From Bacteroidota bacterium (GTDB taxonomy: Bacteria; Bacteroidota; Ignavibacteria; UBA10030; UBA8401), in NCBI GenBank assembly GCA_041658205.1, contig JBBAAO010000004.1, forward strand, positions 22,623 to 86,622: DNA of 64,000 nucleotides, given 5' to 3'. Under the pieces are notes generated by a model that saw only the letters and a program-made list of their open reading frames with translations, was not told the origin of the DNA and searched no databases. Position 1 is the stretch's first letter, and each line of letters starts with the position of its first letter. The translations under genes and the position numbers were made by a program. Below, piece by piece: positions 58,892 to 64,000 of the stretch.

Positions 58892-59075
58892 AACACGCGA
58901 GTTTGTTGAACAATTGCCAACAATTAGAACTGAACTTTCTTCTTTATGTGACTGCTCGTTTTGAACAACTTTTTCTTCAACAACAAATATTGTTGGCAAT
59001 TGAATGATTTCTGAATGTTGATTGTGTAATTTCGTTTTATGCTTTTTTGGAATTACACCATTTTTGCTTCGTGTT
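58892..59075. mobile_element. Gene-less cassette, family 3
   Basis: Inner arms CAATTGCCAACAATT/ATTGTTGGCAATTG; outer GTTAGGCAACACG/CGTGTTGCCTAAC. Very close to the copy at 23194. Confidence 0.87.
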
Positions 59076-59240
59076 GCCTAACGGACTGGAGCTAACCTGC
59101 GTGGTAACGTTTCAGCGCGCGGGAATCCGTTTTTAAATTTAAAATGATATCGCGTATCGTAAGTTGTCATTTGAGAACTCAACACTTGAAAACTCAAAGC
59201 GCGTCGCGGTTACCACGTCAGGTTGAGCGACTGGTTAGGC
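59076..59240 (-). repeat. attC 91, class C
   Basis: CCT/AGG with tcagcgcgcggg. R' gcctaac, R'' gttaggc. The next gene ends inside it. Confidence 0.96.
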
Positions 59241-59580
59241 GTATGATAATTGGAACCGCGAAACTTAATAGATAATTGAAAATACCAACCACAGCGCTGT
59301 AGTAGAATTCCTTTGGATCTTTTTTTCTTTCACAGATTTCATTGACCATTGGTCTAATTTTGGGTAATGCATCATACTTTATTATCAAAAATATCCAGAT
59401 AAGACCGAACAATTGTAGAAATATACAGGCAAAATATACTTGCCATATTGTTTCGCCGATAAAATTGTAAAGGGATATGAAATATACTAACGCCAAGCCG
59501 TAGACAATATTTGAATTGTTTCGCTGAATTGGCATCGCTTTAAACTGTGCTATTAAGTTGTCTTGACTAAATATTTTCAT
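59218..59580 (-). CDS. Four-helix membrane protein ending inside attC
   Basis: A 120-aa protein: a short amphipathic start (MKIFSQDNLIAQFKAMPIQRNNS), helices near 24-40, 46-67 and 95-114, and the loop YDALPKIRPMVNEICERKKDPKEFY. After VPIIIR the frame reads LTSRST from the attC half-site and L box before stopping, the same attC-derived tail as the gene at 16685 apart from the last residue. The ATG is 6 bp from the cassette boundary. Confidence 0.8.
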   Translation of the reverse strand: MKIFSQDNLIAQFKAMPIQRNNSNIVYGLALVYFISLYNFIGETIWQVYFACIFLQLFGLIWIFLIIKYDALPKIRPMVNEICERKKDPKEFYYSAVVGIFNYLLSFAVPIIIRLTSRST

Positions 59581-59582
59581 AC

Positions 59583-59747
59583 GCCTAACGGATTGGAGCT
59601 AAGTTGCGTGGTAACATTTTTACGCGAACGCGATCTTGATTAATTTGCTGATAACTGTTTGAATTGTATGTTGTGTTTAGAATTTTCAACTCGTGATACA
59701 AAATTCGCGTTCGCGGTTACCACGTCAACTTGAGCGACTGGTTAGCC
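59583..59747 (-). repeat. attC 92, class A
   Basis: GTT/AAC; ggattggagc and tggtaacattttt are single changes. R' gcctaac, R'' gttagcc. Confidence 0.96.
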
Positions 59748-59921
59748 CGCTAAAACTATTTTTTGAAACGCTACATTGCTGGCGGCTGGCGTAAGCCACG
59801 TTGAATTGCACAACAACTTTTGAATGTTAAAGAACTGTTTATTTGTTTTTTTGATTTTACAGCAAATCTCAAATTGAACTATAAAACTTGAGCAACATTT
59901 TATTTTGTCGCCAGCAGAGCG
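59748..59921. mobile_element. Gene-less cassette, family 1
   Basis: Inner arms ATTGCTGGCGGC / GTCGCCAGCAG carry one mismatch each side, otherwise consensus-like. Confidence 0.88.
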
Positions 59922-60085
59922 GGCTAACGGACTGGAGCTAACCTGCGTGGTAACGTTCCAGCGCGTGGGATTATGTTATTAAATTTAAAATATGCTTTCG
60001 TATCGTATGTTCTCATTTGACAACTCAACACTCAAAACTCAGAGCGCGTCGCGGTTACCACGTCAGGTTGAGCGACTGGTTAGGC
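59922..60085 (-). repeat. attC 93, class C
   Basis: CCT/AGG with ccagcgcgtggg. R' ggctaac, R'' gttaggc. Confidence 0.96.
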
Positions 60086-60098
60086 AACACACACGGTA

Positions 60099-60461
60099 CT
60101 ATTTATAATTCAGAATTTTGTTGTACACCAATTCGGTAATATTTGAATCTACATTTGCACAAACACTTTTGAATCGCTCAGCAATATTCTTAAATTCAAA
60201 TATGCCGTCTGGAACCAAAATCGGCGTTGATTTATAATTGCCAGATCGATTTTCTCCGTCGTCTACTCGCATATGGAAGTATAGTGATGGACTTTTCCAA
60301 GTTAACGCACGCTGATTTCCTGACCTATCATAGCAAATCTGAAATCCAATAATGTTCCCTTCTTCATTGTACCACACAATTAGATCAAAATAATTATCAA
60401 AAAACCATCGCCGTTTTGGCTCCCCTTCTAGTTGATAAACATCTTTATATTCTGTTAGCAT
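60099..60461 (-). CDS. Conserved hypothetical protein
   Basis: A 120-aa soluble protein with a well-conserved pattern: RRWFFDNYFDLIVWYNEEGNIIGFQICYDRSGNQRALTW, YFHMRVDDGENRSGNYKSTPILVPDGIFE, then a C-terminal helix (IAERFKSVCANVDSNITELVYNKI). The DLIVW....G.I.GFQ.CYD...  .RALTW and VDDGE....N.TPIL..DG blocks are recognisable in many proteobacterial cassette and chromosomal proteins, without any assigned function. It may act in metal or substrate binding through the conserved D-D-G-E. Confidence 0.85.
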   Translation of the reverse strand: MLTEYKDVYQLEGEPKRRWFFDNYFDLIVWYNEEGNIIGFQICYDRSGNQRALTWKSPSLYFHMRVDDGENRSGNYKSTPILVPDGIFEFKNIAERFKSVCANVDSNITELVYNKILNYK

Positions 60462-60475
60462 ATCGTTTGTGTGTT

Positions 60476-60641
60476 GCCTAACGGACTGGAGCTAACCTGC
60501 GTGGTAACGTTTCAGCGCGCGGGAATCCGTTTTTAAAATATAAAATACTGTCGTGTATCGTGTGTTCTCATTTGACAACTCAACACTTGAAAACTCAAAG
60601 CGCGTCGCGGTTACCACGTCAGGTTGAGCGACTCGTTAGAA
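60476..60641 (-). repeat. attC 94, class C
   Basis: CCT/AGG with tcagcgcgcggg; spacer gactcgttag. R' gcctaac, R'' gttagaa. Confidence 0.96.
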
Positions 60642-60668
60642 CACACGCGGTAGAATATTTAATTAACA

Positions 60669-60718
60669 AACTTCCGAAATCCTACCCCAGAGACGAATGG
60701 ACTCAGACTTCGGAAGTT
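60669..60718 (-). terminator. Inverted repeat downstream of the 1021-aa gene
   Basis: AACTTCCGAA (60669-60678) is the exact complement of TTCGGAAGTT (60709-60718), followed on the minus strand by a T-rich stretch. The 30-nt loop is long for a terminator, so its efficiency is uncertain. Confidence 0.6.
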
Positions 60719-60729
60719 ATATTTAAATA

Positions 60730-63700
60730 TTACTTCAACAATATCATCTTCCTCAATTGTGTGAATCTCTTATTCAGATCAATACTGCTGACTGCGTCTA
60801 TTCTGTAGAAATATATTCCTGATGCAACATTTGCAATCCATTCAACTTCATGGTAACCGGCTTCTTTTTCCCCATTTGTTAGAACTGCAACTTCTTGACC
60901 GAGTGTATTTGTTATGACAAGTCTTACACTACTGCGGTTTGGCAAACCGTACCGAATTGTTGTTGAAGGATTAAATGGGTTGGGGTAATTTTGTTGTAAT
61001 GAATACTCCGTAAGAATAGTTTCAATGTCTTGTTGAACTGCTGTAACAACATTAGTTGAACTTACATTTACCATTTTATTTTCTTCATTCCAACGAAGTT
61101 CTTCCAACGTAACTTTCGACGACCCATTTATCTTTGTTACAAAATAAATGGAGCAGAATTTACTTGCCGCTCCATCTGGTAGTGAACCAGCACCTGCAAA
61201 ACGTAACATACCATTTGCTGAATCAATACTTATTTCAATATTAAAATCGTTTAGTAAGGAAGACCAAGTAATTTTATTCCATGATAATTCAGCGGGATTA
61301 AACTTTAATTTCCCTTCAAACGACAATATATTTTTGCCTTCAGAAAGATTTAATGGTATTTCAACAATAGAACCAAGTGGAATTGGAATACTGCTATTCA
61401 TTGCGATGATGCCCTGAGCAGATGTTGGACCCATATTTATGCTGTCTGCCGGAAAAGAAGTAATCAGACGAACTACATATTTCAAAATTCCTGTAGCATC
61501 TAATCCGGAAATAAATCCGTTGTTTGTTACATCAGCGTTTGACTGTGATTGACAATCCAGCGAATCTTTGCCTACAAGATATTTTAGAATTTTTGATGCA
61601 TCCATTGCTTGGATTTGTCCGTTCTTATCAACGTCACCAAACATTGGAGCGGCTCTTCTGCTAACACCACCGCTTACTTTTGAAACGCTGTCCGTTCCCG
61701 TATTAAATACAGCATACTTTATATTTAGTGGAATAAAATTACACCCTCCGCTTAAGACCTTAAATTTAACTTTAAATAAAATTCCTGTATTATTTATTTC
61801 ATTCGCGCCTGCAGACGCAGTTATAACTACCGAATCATTTCCGTTTACCTGATATGACCATCCTTTAGCACCAATGAGTGTTGAATTTGTATCCAGAGAC
61901 AAAAACTGCAAACCGCCTTTGTAGCCACCGAGAGTAATTTCTGAAGAACTGTAATTCATTCCTGATGGAAATGTAACGCGAATAGGTACTTTTACAGTAT
62001 CTCCAACTCGTGAAGTAACAGAGTCAACTGAAAGTAAAATGTTTCCGTTAGAGAGGAATGGCGACCAAGAACCTCCTATATCAGTACTGTCACTGGTTGT
62101 TAACCGTACTAAATTGGAGCCATTTGCATTACATGTATAAATTTCCCAATTGCCAACTAATCTATCCGTAGAAAAAACTATCTTACTGCCATCAGGTGAC
62201 CATGAACCCAATGAAGGACCTGGACAACAACCGAGAGTGAGAATATTTGTTTGATTGCTACCATCAGAATTCATTACAGCAACATAAAGTTGGTAATTAT
62301 ACAAAATCTTACTTCCATCCGGAGACCAAGAGGTTTGGCCGCCCCATATACCATGTGTTAATTGAGTAACATTAGAGCCATCAGCGTTCATTACATAAAT
62401 ATCTGCAGTACCATTACGCCAAGAAGCAAAAGCAAGCTTCTTTCCATCAGGAGACCAACTTGGGTCACCTTCATTCGGATTCGGATGGTTTGTTAGGTTG
62501 ATCGGGTTAGTTCCATTGATATTCATTACGTAAATTTCACCATTTCCATCTCTATATGACGTAAACGCGATTTTTGTTCCGTCCGGTGAAATAACAGGGC
62601 TGCCATCACTCGCACTGTTATTGGTAAGGCGTATTTGCTGCGTAGCATCAGGGTTCATTATATAGATTTCACCATTTCCATCTCTATCAGATGCGAATAC
62701 GATTTTTTTCGCATCCGGCGACCATGATGGAGAATAATCATCGGTGCCATTGTTGGTGAGGCGCGTCTGGTTCGTACCATCAGGATTCATTGTATAGATT
62801 TCAGTATTACCATCACGTTTTGAGTAGAAAACAATTTTGGTTTTATTTCCTGATGAAGATGATGGTGTAAAATTATAATTATCTCCTCCCCATATATTGG
62901 AATTAGATTGAGAAGTAAATAAAAGAAATGTTCCGCTTGTGTCATACACTTTAAAATTGCCGGTAAATGGAAACTTTAATAAACTAACATCAATACTAAC
63001 ATTTGATTTCCCTGCGAGAACCGTACCGGACGTTTTGAGAATACCCGTTGAATCATAAAGTTCAACCTTTTGGCCGGGTTGTAGATTAGTTATAGTTATT
63101 TGGTACGATTTGAATATTTTGATATTGTCCACATACCACGAATTACTTGCACTGCAACATATTCCTAAAGTTAACCCTGTAAGACCAGAGACAATACTTG
63201 TATCTGTTCCTGAGAGTTTAAGAACATTGTTGAAATATACCTTTAAAGAACTTCCAATGGCTCGAACTTCTAAGTTGTACCATGTGTTGGCAGAACTTGC
63301 TAACCCGTACAAGGGCGGAAGTATGTTGGTACCAACCCCAGAAACATTTTTTGCCAGTACTAATATCCCTCCGTAATACGGGCCATATTTTGCTGTATAA
63401 TAGTTGTTTGTATCAGCCATCCTGAAATGCATGTAAATCCCTTCTGCTGTTGAGGGATTGGTGAACAGCACATCTGCCTGATAAATGAGACTTGATGTTA
63501 CACCTCCCATTGTATAAGAATCTGAACCGCTATGGCCAGAACCCGCAACTGTTATTGAAGGACGCGGATTCCCGATACTGTCGCTCTGAGATAAAGATTG
63601 AATACGACGCGAACTCCATCTCTGGAAGCTATCTGGAAAAGTTCCGGTATTATAAAATACTTTTCCAGTGGAAGATAAAACAAGTGTTGGTGTACTATTT

Positions 63701-63795
63701 GGTGCAAAGTTAGTTTGCACCGGTTGAGCATTCATCAAATTTACACTACTGAGAATAGAAGCCGTCAACATCAAAGCCCGAAATATGTTTTTCAT
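60730..63795 (-). CDS. Large secreted TolB-propeller/cohesin/dockerin protein with type IX sorting domain
   Basis: A 1021-aa multidomain protein. The signal peptide ends at NAQ (about 23). Residues 40-230 form a concanavalin/LamG-like sandwich (GIYMHFRMADTNNYYTAKY...WYNLEVRAIGSSLKVYFNN). About 318-580 hold six TolB-type WD40 repeats (SPSWSPDGKKIVFASDRDGNGEIYIMNPDGT). About 584-715 are cohesin-like (VGDTVKVPIRV...GGLQFLSLDTN). About 717-785 form a dockerin-like pair (GDVDKNGQIQAMDASKILKYLVG, NADVTNNGFISGLDATGILKYVV). A second cohesin-like domain spans 800-915. The tail NYPNPFNPSTTIRYGLPNRSS...YFYR is a type IX sorting domain. AAAGGAG supports the ATG at 63795; the earlier TTG is not used. Confidence 0.95.
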   Translation of the reverse strand: MKNIFRALMLTASILSSVNLMNAQPVQTNFAPNSTPTLVLSSTGKVFYNTGTFPDSFQRWSSRRIQSLSQSDSIGNPRPSITVAGSGHSGSDSYTMGGVTSSLIYQADVLFTNPSTAEGIYMHFRMADTNNYYTAKYGPYYGGILVLAKNVSGVGTNILPPLYGLASSANTWYNLEVRAIGSSLKVYFNNVLKLSGTDTSIVSGLTGLTLGICCSASNSWYVDNIKIFKSYQITITNLQPGQKVELYDSTGILKTSGTVLAGKSNVSIDVSLLKFPFTGNFKVYDTSGTFLLFTSQSNSNIWGGDNYNFTPSSSSGNKTKIVFYSKRDGNTEIYTMNPDGTNQTRLTNNGTDDYSPSWSPDAKKIVFASDRDGNGEIYIMNPDATQQIRLTNNSASDGSPVISPDGTKIAFTSYRDGNGEIYVMNINGTNPINLTNHPNPNEGDPSWSPDGKKLAFASWRNGTADIYVMNADGSNVTQLTHGIWGGQTSWSPDGSKILYNYQLYVAVMNSDGSNQTNILTLGCCPGPSLGSWSPDGSKIVFSTDRLVGNWEIYTCNANGSNLVRLTTSDSTDIGGSWSPFLSNGNILLSVDSVTSRVGDTVKVPIRVTFPSGMNYSSSEITLGGYKGGLQFLSLDTNSTLIGAKGWSYQVNGNDSVVITASAGANEINNTGILFKVKFKVLSGGCNFIPLNIKYAVFNTGTDSVSKVSGGVSRRAAPMFGDVDKNGQIQAMDASKILKYLVGKDSLDCQSQSNADVTNNGFISGLDATGILKYVVRLITSFPADSINMGPTSAQGIIAMNSSIPIPLGSIVEIPLNLSEGKNILSFEGKLKFNPAELSWNKITWSSLLNDFNIEISIDSANGMLRFAGAGSLPDGAASKFCSIYFVTKINGSSKVTLEELRWNEENKMVNVSSTNVVTAVQQDIETILTEYSLQQNYPNPFNPSTTIRYGLPNRSSVRLVITNTLGQEVAVLTNGEKEAGYHEVEWIANVASGIYFYRIDAVSSIDLNKRFTQLRKMILLK

Positions 63796-63871
63796 AAATC
63801 TTACTCCTTTCAAGAGTTTGTGAATGATATTTCATATTGCTTGTGTAACTACGCCATAATTATTTCGTGTG

Positions 63872-64000
63872 TTCTAACGGACTGGAGCTAAGTTGCGTGG
63901 TAACGTTTTATCGCGGCCACGAAATGAATTTTGTGAATTGCTGACTTCTTCCGCAATCGTATGTTGTGTTCTCGTTTTTCAACATTCGACTGAAAACCAA
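63872..64000 (-). repeat. attC 95, class F, cut by the right edge
   Basis: The left arm is GTT with tcgcggccacg. The right half-site is outside the window. R' ttctaac, matching the gttagaa at the far end of the 1021-aa gene cassette. Confidence 0.93.

Larger units (their letters stand above)
1..64000 (-). mobile_element. Integron cassette array (interior; no integrase or attI in window)
   Basis: A run of 95 attC sites separates single-gene, toxin-antitoxin or gene-less cassettes from edge to edge. Classes used in the attC entries give the left-arm/right-arm triplets and stem. A: GTT/AAC, tggtaac, inner acgcgaacgcg. B: CCT/AGG, tggtaac, acgcggacgca. C: CCT/AGG, tggtaac, ccagcgcg. D: ACT/ATGTTT, gcaaac, ccagcgcg. 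E: gcaac with tcgcggcctcg. F: GTT/AAC, tggtaac, tcgcggccacg. G: GTT/AAC, gcaaac, ccagcgcg. H: GCT/AGC, gcaaatg. I: GCC/GGC. Left ggaGCtaa always pairs with right gaGCgac, and ggaACtaa with gaGTgac, so the arms covary. The extrahelical bases lie on the right arm, so attC reads on the minus strand and the array starts to the right. Confidence 0.97.

Noticed and set aside
1..64000. A CRISPR array because of the many spaced repeats
   Set aside because: Repeats are 145-189 bp imperfect palindromes spaced irregularly by whole genes, with GTTRRRY/RYYYAAC ends; they are attC sites, and no cas genes are present.
1..64000. tRNA or rRNA genes, and an integrase gene
   Set aside because: No cloverleaf with conserved TTC/CCA elements, no rRNA motifs and no tyrosine-recombinase motif (R...HxLRH...Y) was seen on either strand.

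Overview
The whole window is the inside of a very large chromosomal-type integron cassette array. I count 95 attC recombination sites (94 complete, one cut by the right edge), spaced from about 330 bp to 3.2 kb apart. They delimit 94 cassette intervals plus a partial cassette at the left edge. Nearly every attC is 160-170 bp. Each has the left half-site NNctaacgga, a right half-site gactggttagNN and an imperfect palindrome between them. The two extra (extrahelical) bases are the T of cgTcaac and the G of ttGagc, both on the right arm of the + strand. Together with gene direction this puts attC on the minus strand: the + strand is the folding bottom strand, and each attC belongs to the cassette on its right. 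attI and the integrase should therefore lie beyond the right edge; neither is in the window.

Organism: the low-GC genome, many lipoproteins and small outer-membrane barrels, and three complete proteins ending in type IX secretion sorting domains of the PNPFNP(S/N/I)TTI kind point to the Bacteroidota/Ignavibacteriota group, most likely an Ignavibacteria-like lineage. This is inference from protein style, not from a marker gene.

Content: 67 complete cassette intervals carry a minus-strand gene. Four carry a plus-strand toxin-antitoxin operon (two Phd/YefM-ParE pairs at 0.6-2.1 kb, a Gp49/HigB-like pair at 22.3 kb, HigBA at 40.5 kb), all opposed to the array and each with its own promoter and palindromic operator. 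Twenty-three intervals hold no gene. They fall into four repeated families of 170-240 bp whose ends and interiors form long inverted repeats. About four fifths of the non-TA genes encode lipoproteins, exported proteins, outer-membrane barrels or small integral membrane proteins. Recognisable soluble families are rare: RibD/DHFR-like reductase, VOC protein, cupin, TfoX N-terminal domain, DUF6429 and DUF3303.

Layout: 0-2.1 kb partial propeller gene and two TA cassettes; 2.1-4.7 kb PKD lipoprotein and membrane protein; 4.7-6 kb three gene-less cassettes; 6-32.6 kb mixed gene cassettes with gene-less ones interspersed and one TA; 32.6-33.5 kb a foreign-looking VOC cassette with a divergent attC beside a truncated gene; 33.5-60.6 kb mixed cassettes including HigBA and a lipoprotein cassette with its own terminator; 60.6-63.9 kb a 3.2 kb cassette for a 1021-aa multidomain secreted protein. 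Except for the TA operons the genes do not form pathways; each is an independent mobile unit.
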